From positions 1-19,133 of the forward strand of contig DDTM01000075.1 in assembly GCA_002344075.1 (NCBI GenBank): 19,133 nucleotides of DNA, read 5' to 3'. The position numbers and the translations under genes are program-made. Source of the stretch: Bacteroidetes bacterium UBA2364 (GTDB lineage Bacteria; Bacteroidota; Rhodothermia; Rhodothermales; UBA2364). Shown piece after piece: positions 1-8,455 of this stretch. The first letter of the stretch is position 1. Each line of letters starts with the position of its first letter. The notes below the pieces were generated by a model. That model saw only the letters and a list, made by a program, of their open reading frames with translations, was not told the origin of the DNA and did no database searches.

Positions 1-3000
1 CAAACCAGACCTTTTATCAAAACCCAAGTTACAGCAGGTGGCACGGGCGACAACATGCCTATTATAGCTGCCGAGTACTTCTTTGATACCGATCCGGGCA
101 TTGGGGTGGCACATCCCATCAGTTTGCCGGAAAATACAGGTGGGGATGTTACGGTAGCCTTCGATGCACAAGTGGCAGGCTTGAGCATTGGCACCCATAT
201 TTTGTATGTCCGCGCCAAAAGCCAACGCGGATGGAGCCATGTACAGGGCAAAGAAGTAACGGTTTTGGCAAGCGATCTGCCTCCTTTGGCAGGAACTTAT
301 ACCATCAATGCCGCCCTTCCGAACAGCGCAACCAATTTTCCTTCGGTACAAGCGGCATTGGATAACTTGGTCGCCCGTAAAACCAGTGCAGCCGTAGTCT
401 TTGAATGTGCATCGGGAACCTATAACGTCAACTACTCACTGGGTCAAATTAGCACCGCTGATGCCACCAAAACCATCACCTTCAAAGCAGCTTCGGGCGC
501 TTCGGTGGTATGGACGGCAGCCTCATTGTCCACTACCAATAACTACATTCTCAAGCTCAATGGAACTTCGTTTCTGCGCTTTGAAAACCTCACCTTCACC
601 AAAACAGGCAGCAACTACGGGCGCATCATAGCCTTTGCTGGAACCATACAAGACCTTCAGTTTAAGAACAGTGTTTTTAATGGTTTATCAAACAATGGCG
701 AGGTGTTTTACGCCGATGCTGCCACCCTAAATCAAGTACGGATCGAGAACAACACGATTCATAACGGGGTAACAGCCTTTAAGCTTACAGGAAATGGGGA
801 CGCTTGGACGAATACCCGCATTCAAGGCAATAGCCTTTCTCGTTCGGGCAGTGCGTCTGGTATGGGATTTGATTTAACAGGCATTTCGGGCGTGGTGCTG
901 CAACAAAACTGGGTCAACAATTATGCTACCGCCCTCAGCCACCAAAACGGCGGCGCAATGGAGGTGACGCGGAATAAGTTCATCGGGGCGCAACAAGGGG
1001 TCATCGTTTCGGGAAGCAATGGCGCAAGTGGCGCAGTGGGCTTATTTGCGAATAACTGGATGGTGGTCAATGCCACAGGGACCGCCCTAAGTTTGCAAAA
1101 CAGCAGCCATTGGTCGCTCTACCACAACAGCCTAAACGCGATTGCTGGCACCTATGCCTTTTCAGTTTCGGGGACTTACGAAGGAGTGGAGGCCAAAAAC
1201 AATATTTTCGCCTTGCAAACGGGAACGGCAGTGGCGCAATTCCAATCGCTTACAGGTCTAAGTTCCGATTATAATGCCTTTTTCCGTAATGGAACGGGCA
1301 CCATCCTTCAAGCAAATGGCAGTTCCTTTGCCACCTTGGCCGATTTTCAGTCTCATCCAGGAACAGGAACCGCCGAAGACCATAGCATCGCCGCCAATCC
1401 CATTTACACCTCAAATACCAACCTTCACGCCCAATCGGATTTATTGAATGGTACAGGAACGAGTAGCCTATCCGTGGCCATTAACGACGATATAGACGGC
1501 GAAAGTCGGACAAGTTTATCCCCTACTGATATTGGATCCGATGCGTTTTTGAACGGGCTTTCGCCTTTGTCAGGAACCTACAACGTCGGGAGTGGCGGCG
1601 ATTATGCCACTGTACAGGATGCCTTGAATGCCCGTACCACGCAAGGGCAAACAGGGAATGTAGTGCTGCAAGTCCCCGATAACACCCATATCACCACGCC
1701 ATTGGTCATCAATCCAACAGCGGATCAGAATACCACCCATACCGTTACCCTGTCGGGCGGGGGCAACTCGACCATTACAGGCAGTACGGGGTCGGGCCAG
1801 AACTACCTGCTTTGTGTCTGTGGCAAAACCAATTTTCGTCTATCAGGCTTTAAACTCCGACCGGCTGGCACCGAGCAACGGGTCATTGAGATCACCGAAC
1901 CCGATATCATCACCGAGTTTGTGGATGTAGAAGTGGATGGAACCAATATGCAGCCCACCCACCATGTAATCTATGTCTCCAATCCGATTCGAAAAGTGGT
2001 ATTGACCCGCTTTAAAATCGTCAACTTGCCCAATACAGGCACGCCGCCCAAAGGCATTTACTTTGATGAAATCACCGATGGCATCGAGATCAGCGAAAGC
2101 GAGTTTGAAATTCCAGAGCCGATCATCATCCGCAAACCCGGTAAAACCATCAAAATCACCAAGACCCGCTTTACCTGCAAAAACTGCCCTTCGGATACCT
2201 ATGAGTTGAAGTTTTCGGGAAGCGGCGGGGTGGAGTTTGTCGAAAACGAAGTAACCTTATACAAAGGCGGCGTTCATTTTGCCGATGCACCGCCCGGCAT
2301 GAGGCTCATCGGCAATCGGATTACCGCAGAAGAGCAGGGCATTTACCTAAACAATTGTCGCGCCACCGCCGATAGCATTGGCGTGATTGCCAATAACTTT
2401 ATTCGCATTACAGGCGAGGGCGATACGGACGGCGTGCGCTTCAATAACTCGCCTTATTACCGCCTCTACCACAATACGATCCGTATGGCTAGCTCTGATC
2501 CGCTTTCGGCTGCTGTAAAAGTAGAAGGCACTGCTACCCATAACCTCGACTTACGCAATAACATTTTTTACCATGCGGGCGCGGGAACCGCTTTTCAGGC
2601 AGACCGCTTAGCGGCGTTTTCGCACCTAAACTACAACGCCTATTGGACAGCTTCCGGCCCAATTGCAAGATGGGCAGGCACCAACTACAACACCTTGACC
2701 GACTGGCAGGCTGCCGTTCCGAGCGTGAATACCCATAGCGTACAGTTTCCCATTTTCTTTACTTCGGCCACCGATCTCCACCTAACCGGAGCCTCCGTAG
2801 GAGATGGACGGCTGAAGGGCGAAGCCAATTTACCACATCCCATTACCCAAGACATTGATAAACAGGTGCGAAATAGTCCTTACATGGGAGCCGATGAAGC
2901 CTTGGGAACCACCTTACCCATACTCTTGACCACTTTTAGCGCACAAGTGGGGGTAGAAGGGGTCACCCTGAACTGGCAGACCGCCCAAGAACTGCATACG

Positions 3001-3474
3001 GACCAATATGTCATTGAGCGCAAAATGGGGAATCAATGGCAAGAAATGGGAGCCGTCAAAGCCCTTGGCACGACCTCCGCGCCTCAGACCTATCGCTACG
3101 AAATCAAAAACTTGCCTCCGGGACGGCATGTTTTCCGGCTTCGTGTGGAAGACATCGGCGGGCAAAAAACGTTTAGTCCTGAAACCGAATTGACGCTAAG
3201 CCTGAAAGGAGCCTATTTCTTGTCTGCGGCTTACCCTAATCCATTCAACCCACAAACTACCTTTACCCTAACTGTAGGTCGCACACAAACGGTGCAGGTA
3301 GAGGTGTATGATGCCGTCGGACGGCGGGTAGGGGTCTTGCATCGGGGCGAATTGGGCGCAAACGAAGCCCATGCCTTCCGCATAGCCGCACAAGGGCTTT
3401 CGAGTGGAACTTATTTTATCCGTGCGACGGGCGAGGAGTTCAGTGGAATCCAAAAAGTAATGCTGCTAAAGTAA
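1..3474 (+). CDS. Large secreted protein with tandem right-handed beta-helices and T9SS C-terminal sorting domain (5' end outside window)
   Basis: The frame is open from the first base, so the ATG at 55 is probably internal and the gene starts upstream; 1157 residues are visible. Numbering from base 1, residues about 20-92 hold a module beginning AEYFFDTDPG, of a kind that often occurs in tandem in Bacteroidota surface proteins. Two parallel beta-helix regions follow (about 96-515 and 520-965). Each opens with a GTY(T/N) strand and a tVQ.ALd motif, is rich in short N-x-F/I turns, and closes with DIDG..R.......IGSD or DID..VR....MGADE. Residues about 972-1068 look like a fibronectin-type beta-sandwich (LNWQTAQE...YVIERK). 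The last ~85 residues are a type A T9SS sorting domain (YPNPFNPQ ... SGTYFIRATG ... VMLLK). It is probably exported through the outer membrane and anchored or released; the beta-helices suggest polysaccharide binding or cleavage, but no catalytic residues can be assigned. A terminator follows. Confidence 0.88.
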   Translation, partial: QTRPFIKTQVTAGGTGDNMPIIAAEYFFDTDPGIGVAHPISLPENTGGDVTVAFDAQVAGLSIGTHILYVRAKSQRGWSHVQGKEVTVLASDLPPLAGTYTINAALPNSATNFPSVQAALDNLVARKTSAAVVFECASGTYNVNYSLGQISTADATKTITFKAASGASVVWTAASLSTTNNYILKLNGTSFLRFENLTFTKTGSNYGRIIAFAGTIQDLQFKNSVFNGLSNNGEVFYADAATLNQVRIENNTIHNGVTAFKLTGNGDAWTNTRIQGNSLSRSGSASGMGFDLTGISGVVLQQNWVNNYATALSHQNGGAMEVTRNKFIGAQQGVIVSGSNGASGAVGLFANNWMVVNATGTALSLQNSSHWSLYHNSLNAIAGTYAFSVSGTYEGVEAKNNIFALQTGTAVAQFQSLTGLSSDYNAFFRNGTGTILQANGSSFATLADFQSHPGTGTAEDHSIAANPIYTSNTNLHAQSDLLNGTGTSSLSVAINDDIDGESRTSLSPTDIGSDAFLNGLSPLSGTYNVGSGGDYATVQDALNARTTQGQTGNVVLQVPDNTHITTPLVINPTADQNTTHTVTLSGGGNSTITGSTGSGQNYLLCVCGKTNFRLSGFKLRPAGTEQRVIEITEPDIITEFVDVEVDGTNMQPTHHVIYVSNPIRKVVLTRFKIVNLPNTGTPPKGIYFDEITDGIEISESEFEIPEPIIIRKPGKTIKITKTRFTCKNCPSDTYELKFSGSGGVEFVENEVTLYKGGVHFADAPPGMRLIGNRITAEEQGIYLNNCRATADSIGVIANNFIRITGEGDTDGVRFNNSPYYRLYHNTIRMASSDPLSAAVKVEGTATHNLDLRNNIFYHAGAGTAFQADRLAAFSHLNYNAYWTASGPIARWAGTNYNTLTDWQAAVPSVNTHSVQFPIFFTSATDLHLTGASVGDGRLKGEANLPHPITQDIDKQVRNSPYMGADEALGTTLPILLTTFSAQVGVEGVTLNWQTAQELHTDQYVIERKMGNQWQEMGAVKALGTTSAPQTYRYEIKNLPPGRHVFRLRVEDIGGQKTFSPETELTLSLKGAYFLSAAYPNPFNPQTTFTLTVGRTQTVQVEVYDAVGRRVGVLHRGELGANEAHAFRIAAQGLSSGTYFIRATGEEFSGIQKVMLLK

Positions 3475-3528
3475 GTATCTATTCAAACAAACCAATCATT
3501 TCTACAAACGCACTTCTTTTCGTGGGTT

Positions 3529-3559
3529 AAAGGCGGTCTCAAGGGCGATCGCCTTTTTT
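3529..3559 (+). terminator. Rho-independent terminator of the beta-helix gene
   Basis: A 10-bp stem (AAAGGCGGTC at 3529-3538 with GATCGCCTTT at 3547-3556, one G-T wobble) closes an 8-base loop and runs into six T. It lies 55 bases after the stop codon of the large secreted protein. Confidence 0.8.
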
Positions 3560-3562
3560 GTT

Positions 3563-3800
3563 CTAAGTAACCTACCCTTGCTGAAGGTAGTTTTGAAGTG
3601 TACCCTTCACATCCTACCTAATCTAAGTGCATCGTAATGTCTATTGACATTTTGGAAATGCCCTGCTTACGAAAAGTCTCTTTCATAGATCAAAAAAACA
3701 TTTTATCTCTTGCATTCATTAAATCAAATTGGTTGACAAAAAGATATTATCTATGCGTTAAACATATTCAATAATTGAATGTAAAATAACATTTTAGAAA
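3563..3800. other. AT-rich intergenic spacer with no gene seen
   Basis: About 240 bases between two terminators, clearly more AT-rich than the flanking genes, with no convincing open frame on either strand. It contains a small hairpin (ATGTC-TATT-GACAT, about 3637-3650), a TTGACA hexamer at 3733-3738 without a good -10 partner, and a palindrome listed separately. No function can be assigned. Confidence 0.5.
3766..3780. repeat. Short perfect palindrome in AT-rich spacer
   Basis: ATTCAA-TAA-TTGAAT is a perfect 6-3-6 inverted repeat. It could be a protein-binding site or a by-product of AT-rich composition. No gene starts near enough for an operator role to be clear. Confidence 0.3.
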
Positions 3801-3837
3801 CAAAAAAAGACAACACCCCAGAAGATGTTGCCTTTTT
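3801..3837 (-). terminator. Rho-independent terminator of the small HEAT-like gene, U-tracts on both sides
   Basis: Bases 3804-3815 (AAAAAGACAACA) pair with 3826-3837 (TGTTGCCTTTTT) in a 12-bp stem with one wobble and a 10-base loop. On the minus strand it is followed by a run of seven T and lies 37 bases beyond the stop of the 3874-4284 gene. The A-tract and T-tract flank both arms, so it could work in both directions. Confidence 0.75.
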
Positions 3838-3873
3838 CCTATTCCAAACACACGAAACATTTACCCAATTTCA

Positions 3874-4284
3874 TTATTTTGCCGAAGGCATATGCAACCC
3901 AATCACATCGCGGGTTTTTTCTTGAACCCAGACAGATTTTTCGGATTTAACAGATCTCTCCAAGAAATCATTGGCCCAAGAATTATTGATACTTGAAAGA
4001 GCCGATAGTGCCAAAATACGCATGGGTTCATTTTGGCTATTTCGGTATATTTTAACGATTTCGAACACGGTAGCTTGGTCCACCTTGAGGTCTTGGCCAT
4101 ACATGACATACTGCTGGAGTGCGCCCTGACGTACACCAAGATTGTCGGACATTAATGCAACTTTTAATCCTTTCGCAAATAGTACTTTGTTAACCGTTTG
4201 AGGAATGAAATTATTTGCAAAAACGGGAGTTAAGAAACCAAACACCAATGTTATGGCGACTAAAAATGATTTAAGGCTTTTCAT
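3874..4284 (-). CDS. Small exported HEAT-repeat-like protein
   Basis: The 136-residue product begins with a clear Sec signal peptide (MKSLKSFLVAITLVFGFLTPVFA, likely cut after Ala23), leaving a mature protein of about 113 residues. Residues about 45-130 read as paired amphipathic helices: NLGVRQGALQQYVMYG, then VFEIVKIYRNSQNEPMRILA, then ALSSINNSWANDFLERSV. The R..AL..L pattern, with a helix ending in small residues, resembles HEAT or armadillo-type repeats. No catalytic motif is visible, so a periplasmic scaffold or binding role is only inference. No Shine-Dalgarno site is evident. It lies 167 bases downstream of the ZIP gene on the same strand and ends in its own strong terminator. Confidence 0.75.
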   Translation of the reverse strand: MKSLKSFLVAITLVFGFLTPVFANNFIPQTVNKVLFAKGLKVALMSDNLGVRQGALQQYVMYGQDLKVDQATVFEIVKIYRNSQNEPMRILALSALSSINNSWANDFLERSVKSEKSVWVQEKTRDVIGLHMPSAK

Positions 4285-4451
4285 GACAGTTAATGGTTTG
4301 TGATTAATTATTTTTAGATTACATCACACATTACGGCCATGAAAATCATTTTGTTACAAATGTTTTATATCAAGTTTCAGTGGTGTTTTGATGCTCTTTA
4401 AATGAATATTGATTGAACGGTGTAACTTTGCAGTTGAATGGTTTTTCAGGT

Positions 4452-5201
4452 TTATACATGATGGTGTCCAAACAAAGTAAGCCCATATGCAATCCCAAGG
4501 CCAGCCAAAATCAATAGCGTGGGCCGCCATCCGGGTTTATGGGCCGCTTCCGGAAGCAGATCCGCCGCTCCGATATAAAACAACGAGCCGGTTACAAGTG
4601 CCATGGCCCATCCAAGCACATCCTGACGTTCAGTCGGCAATACCATATAGCTCAATATCGCCATAACAGGCGTAATGGCGGCCACCTGTAGCGCACTTCT
4701 AAAAGCTGCTTTCTCGGAATGACCACTATACCGAAGAATAGCATATGTGGCAATGCCTTCCGGTATTTCATGAACCAATATTGCAAGCGCGGCCATCATA
4801 CCAATCTGCCAGTCGTATGCAAAACCAGCCCCAATGGCAAGACCATCGAACACAGAATGTACCCCAAATCCAATGGCGGTCATAAGCCCCACTTGTTTGT
4901 GGTGATTTTGACAATCATCGTGCGAGTGGCCATGATGAAAATGTGGAGCAAAATGGTGCTCTAACACATACAAACTCAGAAACGGAACCAACATCCAAGC
5001 AAATTGCTCCGGCGCATGATGGGCCAGTTCTGGGCCAAAATGCAAAAAGGCAATGCCCACCACAAGGCCGGCGGCAACCGAAATCAGGTCATGTTCAAAA
5101 CGCTTGGCCCATGCCCCATGGCGGCTAACCAGCCATATACCCAGCCAATTGGCCACAAATGCTGCCATGCCAGTAAGAAAAACAGGTAAAAACGTCATCA
5201 T
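4452..5201 (-). CDS. ZIP-family divalent metal transporter
   Basis: The 249-residue product is an inner-membrane protein with about eight hydrophobic segments, of the ZIP (ZRT/IRT-like) family that imports zinc, iron or manganese into the cytoplasm. Numbered from the ATG at 5201, the family signatures are present: HSVFDG in TM4 (His115, Asp119) and HEIPEG in TM5 (His144, Glu145, Glu148), the intramembrane metal site. A His-rich cytoplasmic loop (residues 82-101, including HFHHGHSH) and a terminal HHH are typical metal-binding additions. The frame also opens at a TTG at 5207, but the ATG codons at 5201 and 5198 look better. It is divergent from hrcA across 291 bases. The metal specificity cannot be read from the sequence. 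Confidence 0.9.
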   Translation of the reverse strand: MMTFLPVFLTGMAAFVANWLGIWLVSRHGAWAKRFEHDLISVAAGLVVGIAFLHFGPELAHHAPEQFAWMLVPFLSLYVLEHHFAPHFHHGHSHDDCQNHHKQVGLMTAIGFGVHSVFDGLAIGAGFAYDWQIGMMAALAILVHEIPEGIATYAILRYSGHSEKAAFRSALQVAAITPVMAILSYMVLPTERQDVLGWAMALVTGSLFYIGAADLLPEAAHKPGWRPTLLILAGLGIAYGLTLFGHHHV

Positions 5202-5266
5202 ATCCAAAAATGAACCCTAAAGAAATTAGCCGGACGAATGCCGGGTATTTTAGTTATACGCTGATA

Positions 5267-5281
5267 GGTTCCCGTGGAACC
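5267..5281. repeat. GGTTCC-CGT-GGAACC inverted repeat in the ZIP/hrcA divergent spacer
   Basis: This perfect 6-3-6 inverted repeat lies 66 bases upstream of the ZIP start and 212 bases upstream of hrcA. Its position would suit an operator for the transporter, for example one bound by a metal-responsive repressor, but it matches no operator consensus known to me. Confidence 0.3.
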
Positions 5282-5390
5282 ATACTATGTTACAGTAGAT
5301 GTCGGCCGTTTGGGGAATCCTCATCAAAAAGGCAAGAACAAAGCGACAGACTCATGGTGTAAAGTTCGTGCCAAAGTGTCAAGACAGGTC

Positions 5391-5421
5391 TTTGAGATTG
5401 AGGAAAAACGGACTATCTTAC
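5391..5421 (+). promoter_or_regulatory. Candidate promoter for the hrcA cluster
   Basis: TTTG at 5391-5394 is followed after 19 bases by TATCTTAC at 5414-5421. The Bacteroidota housekeeping consensus is TTTG, 19-21 bases, TAnnTTTG; the first element and spacing fit, while the second differs at two of six fixed positions. It would give a leader of about 65 bases before hrcA. The rest of the 291-base spacer shows no canonical CIRCE repeat. Confidence 0.3.
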
Positions 5422-5492
5422 AGGTTTATATCTGCCATAATTACAATCGGCAAGGTGTTTGCCGGATTCATCCTTAGAAAGACGGAGTAACG

Positions 5493-6557
5493 ATGACGCA
5501 TTCTTCTTCTACCAACAGCGGGAGAATTCTGACTGATCGTGAACAGGCGGTGTTACGTGCTGTGGTGCAGCGGTTTATCCAAACGGCAGATCCCGTAGGC
5601 TCCCGAACACTTTCCAAAGAATTTATTCAGGGGCTTAGCGCGGCCACCATCCGCAACACCATGAGCGATCTCGAAGAATGGGGTTATTTGGATCATCCTT
5701 ACACGTCTGCAGGGCGAGTGCCTACGGACATGGGCTATCGAACGTATGTGGACGAATTAATGGATGTGGTGCAAATTCCAGCCTCAGAAGCCCTCTTTAT
5801 ACGGGAAGAAATTGCTTCTTCGGCACAAGATACCGAGCGGCTTTTACGGGAAACAGCCAAATTAATGGGGAAGTTCACCAATTTACTGGCCATTGCCCTC
5901 ACGCCCCGTCTCTCAAAAGGTATTTTGCATCGGTTAGATGTGGTTCCCTTGGCCTCCGATCGGGCAATGTTTATCATTAGCGTGGAAGGAGGTCTGGTGA
6001 AAACGATTGTCATGGAAGTGGCTTCAACACTCAACCGTTTTGCATTAGATCGGGTTGTACAATTGCTCAATGAACGACTTTCCGGACTAACCTTAGACGA
6101 AATCCGCCGCACATTTGCTCCACGCATGAGAGACCTAAGTGAATCAGACCCGACGGGCGTGGTGAGGTTGGTGATGCAGAAAGCGGATGTGCTGTTTAAT
6201 GAACTGCCCGAAGAACGCCGCGTACAGTTGAGTGGAACCACCCACCTGATGCACCAGCCGGAATTTCGGGAGCCTGAACAGATTCAACGGATTATGGGCC
6301 TGATCGAACATGAAGAGGTAGTCGTACAGTTATTAGAGCGCCATGCACACATAGCAAAGGGTGTCAAGGAACAAATCCACATTACCATAGGACGGGAAAA
6401 TGAAACCGAAGCGGTGGATTCATACTCCTTGGTTACGGCTAACTATAAGATGCAAAATGCCATTGGTACCATTAGTCTGATTGGCCCTCGGCGTATGGAT
6501 TATGCGCGTGCCGTTGCCTTGATCGAATATGTTTCAAAACTTTTGGGGAAACTCTGA
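5493..6557 (+). CDS. hrcA: Heat-inducible transcription repressor HrcA
   Basis: The 354 residues match the full length of HrcA, the repressor that binds CIRCE operators and releases chaperone genes on heat shock, when GroEL no longer keeps it active. Residues about 10-85 are the winged-helix DNA-binding part: LTDREQAVLRAVVQRFIQT, then DPVGSRTLS, the recognition segment SAATIRNTMSDLEEWGYL and SAGRVPTDMGYRTYVD. The rest is the GAF-like dimerisation domain, ending IGPRRMDYARAVALIEYVSK. The start is supported by GGAG at 5484-5487, five bases from the ATG. grpE follows after 55 bases. A canonical CIRCE repeat (TTAGCACTC-N9-GAGTGCTAA) was not found by eye here, so autoregulation is not evident. Confidence 0.96.
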   Translation: MTHSSSTNSGRILTDREQAVLRAVVQRFIQTADPVGSRTLSKEFIQGLSAATIRNTMSDLEEWGYLDHPYTSAGRVPTDMGYRTYVDELMDVVQIPASEALFIREEIASSAQDTERLLRETAKLMGKFTNLLAIALTPRLSKGILHRLDVVPLASDRAMFIISVEGGLVKTIVMEVASTLNRFALDRVVQLLNERLSGLTLDEIRRTFAPRMRDLSESDPTGVVRLVMQKADVLFNELPEERRVQLSGTTHLMHQPEFREPEQIQRIMGLIEHEEVVVQLLERHAHIAKGVKEQIHITIGRENETEAVDSYSLVTANYKMQNAIGTISLIGPRRMDYARAVALIEYVSKLLGKL

Positions 6558-6612
6558 AACATCCAGAACAGCATTAAAGAACAGATTTAACCATACAAAT
6601 TTGAATCACAAC

Positions 6613-7227
6613 ATGGAACAAACGGAAAAGCTGGAAAATACCCTGCAAAACGGTACCGAGAAAGTAACTGTGGACCGGGAAGTTGCCGCGATGATGGATG
6701 ACGAGGAAGCGGCTCGGATTGCCGTGGCGGCGGTGGATGAGTTGGCGGAAAAAGACCAGCAAATTGCGGTCCTTCAAGAAGAGCTTGGCCAAATGAAAGA
6801 CATGCTTACCCGTCAGGTGGCAGATTTCCAAAACTATCGGCGGAGGATGGAACAAGAAAGCAGCCGCCAAAAGCAATTTGGGCGGGAGGAAGTATTGGTC
6901 GGTTTTTTAGAGGTCTATGACGACTTCCGCCGCTCGATGGATGCTGCTGAGAAAGTAGAGGCACAGGCACAAAGCCAGCCTGCATTCAATGCGCTCAAAT
7001 CTGGCGTTGCATTGATTTTTGAAAACTTTGGTAAACAACTCTCTCGCCTTTCGGTGGAGGCGATCCCAGCCGTCGGACACCCCTTCGATGAAAACCTACA
7101 TGAAGCCCTAATGCAACAACCTGCACCCGAAGGAACGGAATCGGGCATTGTATTGATGGAATTACAAACCGGATATAAGATCGGGGATAGGGTGATCCGT
7201 CATGCAAAAGTAATCGTAGCCGCCTAA
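6613..7227 (+). CDS. grpE: Nucleotide exchange factor GrpE (HSP70 cofactor)
   Basis: GrpE removes ADP from DnaK in the cytoplasm and so drives the chaperone cycle. The frame is open from 6529, overlapping the end of hrcA, but the ATG at 6613 gives a normal 204-residue protein beginning MEQTEKLENT. An acidic, flexible N-terminus is followed by a long coiled coil (about 45-95: EKDQQIAVLQEELGQMKDML, then QVADFQNYRRRMEQE). The C-terminal beta domain carries the family signature: HPFDENLHEALMQQ, then GIVLMELQTGYKIGDRVIR and HAKVIVA at the end. It lies between hrcA and dnaJ, a common chaperone-cluster order; dnaK is not in the window. Confidence 0.96.
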   Translation: MEQTEKLENTLQNGTEKVTVDREVAAMMDDEEAARIAVAAVDELAEKDQQIAVLQEELGQMKDMLTRQVADFQNYRRRMEQESSRQKQFGREEVLVGFLEVYDDFRRSMDAAEKVEAQAQSQPAFNALKSGVALIFENFGKQLSRLSVEAIPAVGHPFDENLHEALMQQPAPEGTESGIVLMELQTGYKIGDRVIRHAKVIVAA

Positions 7228-7268
7228 GCGCTAATTCTACGCTTTCCATCTTCAGACTACAAACGACT

Positions 7269-8450
7269 ATGAGAGATTTTTATGAAGTGCTTGGGGTTTC
7301 CAAAACAGCAAGCGCCGATGAAATTAAAAAAGCCTACCGTGCCCAAGCCATGAAGTACCACCCGGATCGTAACCCAGGGGACAAAGAGGCCGAAGCCAAA
7401 TTCAAAGAAGCCGCATCGGCATATGAAGTGCTTTCTGATGCCGAAAAACGCCAACGCTACGACAGATTTGGCCCTGCTGGTTTGGGTGGAAATGCAAGCG
7501 GGGGTGCAGGTGGATTTGGTGGGTTTCAAGAACGGGACATAGAAGACATTTTCCGAAATTTTGGTGACATCTTTGGTGGGCACAGCATCTTTGATGGCGT
7601 ATTTGGCGGTGGTAATAACCGCCGCTCACGGGCCGGACAACGTGGGGTTCCGGGTGGAAACCTACGTGCCAAACTCCAGCTCTCGCTCGAAGATATAGCA
7701 GATGGCGTGGAGAAGAAAATCAATGTCAAAAAATATGTATCCTGCAAATCCTGTAATGCCACCGGAAGTGCCGATGGTGATGCCGGATATACGACCTGTA
7801 CAACGTGTAGTGGAACGGGCGAAGTCCGACAAGTAGCCCGCTCCGTATTTGGCCAATTCGTTAATGTGAGTGCTTGTCCTACCTGTAATGGAGAGGGGCG
7901 GGTAGTAAAAAACAAGTGTCGCTCCTGCTACGGAGAAGGCCGGATAATGGGTGAAGAAGTTGTGAGCATAAATGTACCAGCAGGAGCCACCGATCAGAAC
8001 ACCATGACGGTACGAGGAGGTGGACATGCCGGAATACGAGGAGGCCCCAGTGGAGACCTAAACGTAGAATTTGAAGAAGTAACCCACGAACATTTGGTGC
8101 GTGACGGCCTCAATCTGTTCTATGAACTGAATCTTTCGGTGGTGGATGCGGCCCTCGGTGCCGATGTGGAAGTACCCACACTGAAAGGCCGTGTGAAGAT
8201 GGTCATTGATCCCGGCACGCAATCGGGCAAACTCCTACGCCTTCGTGGAAAGGGCATCCCCGACGTCCACAATCGTGCGCAACGTGGCGATCAGATTGTT
8301 CGGGTCCAAGTTTGGACTCCTAAGAACCTCTCGCAAGAAGAAACGCGCCTTCTCGAAAAGTTGCGCCATTCGCCGGGCGTTCAGCCGCCTGTCAAAAAGA
8401 CAGAAGACAAACAATCTTTCTTCAGCCGTATGAGCGCCTTTTTTAACTGA
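7269..8450 (+). CDS. dnaJ: Chaperone DnaJ (type I HSP40)
   Basis: The 393 residues form a complete type I DnaJ that delivers unfolded clients to DnaK and triggers its ATPase. The J domain is residues 1-70 with the essential HPD at 31-33. A Gly/Phe-rich linker follows (about 72-125, many GG and GF). The zinc-binding domain has four CxxC pairs, at 159/162, 177/180, 203/206 and 217/220. The first reads CKSCNATG, with Ala instead of the usual Gly in CxxCxGxG; the other three are canonical. The C-terminal substrate domains end near DKQSFFSRMSAFFN. It starts 41 bases after grpE, and the next gene begins 5 bases after its stop. Confidence 0.97.
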   Translation: MRDFYEVLGVSKTASADEIKKAYRAQAMKYHPDRNPGDKEAEAKFKEAASAYEVLSDAEKRQRYDRFGPAGLGGNASGGAGGFGGFQERDIEDIFRNFGDIFGGHSIFDGVFGGGNNRRSRAGQRGVPGGNLRAKLQLSLEDIADGVEKKINVKKYVSCKSCNATGSADGDAGYTTCTTCSGTGEVRQVARSVFGQFVNVSACPTCNGEGRVVKNKCRSCYGEGRIMGEEVVSINVPAGATDQNTMTVRGGGHAGIRGGPSGDLNVEFEEVTHEHLVRDGLNLFYELNLSVVDAALGADVEVPTLKGRVKMVIDPGTQSGKLLRLRGKGIPDVHNRAQRGDQIVRVQVWTPKNLSQEETRLLEKLRHSPGVQPPVKKTEDKQSFFSRMSAFFN

Positions 8451-8455
8451 TACGT

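Noticed and set aside
3733..3760. TTGACA hexamer as a sigma70-type promoter in the AT-rich spacer
   Set aside because: TATTAT lies too close and no -10 occurs at 16-18 bases; no plus-strand gene follows.
4423..4430. TAACTTTG on the plus strand, an exact TAnnTTTG
   Set aside because: No TTTG lies 19-21 bases upstream, and transcription would run antisense into the ZIP gene with no plus-strand gene ahead.
5274..5490. Two overlapping plus-strand open frames of 63-67 codons upstream of hrcA
   Set aside because: They overlap in different frames, have no ribosome site, and their translations show no recognisable features; the candidate hrcA promoter lies inside them.
5735..6241. 168-codon minus-strand open frame inside hrcA
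   Set aside because: Its Ser/Arg-rich translation is the typical mirror of a coding strand; hrcA on the plus strand is unambiguous.
6529..6612. Longer grpE start overlapping the hrcA 3' end
   Set aside because: Those codons translate hrcA sequence in another frame; the ATG at 6613 gives the normal acidic GrpE N-terminus.
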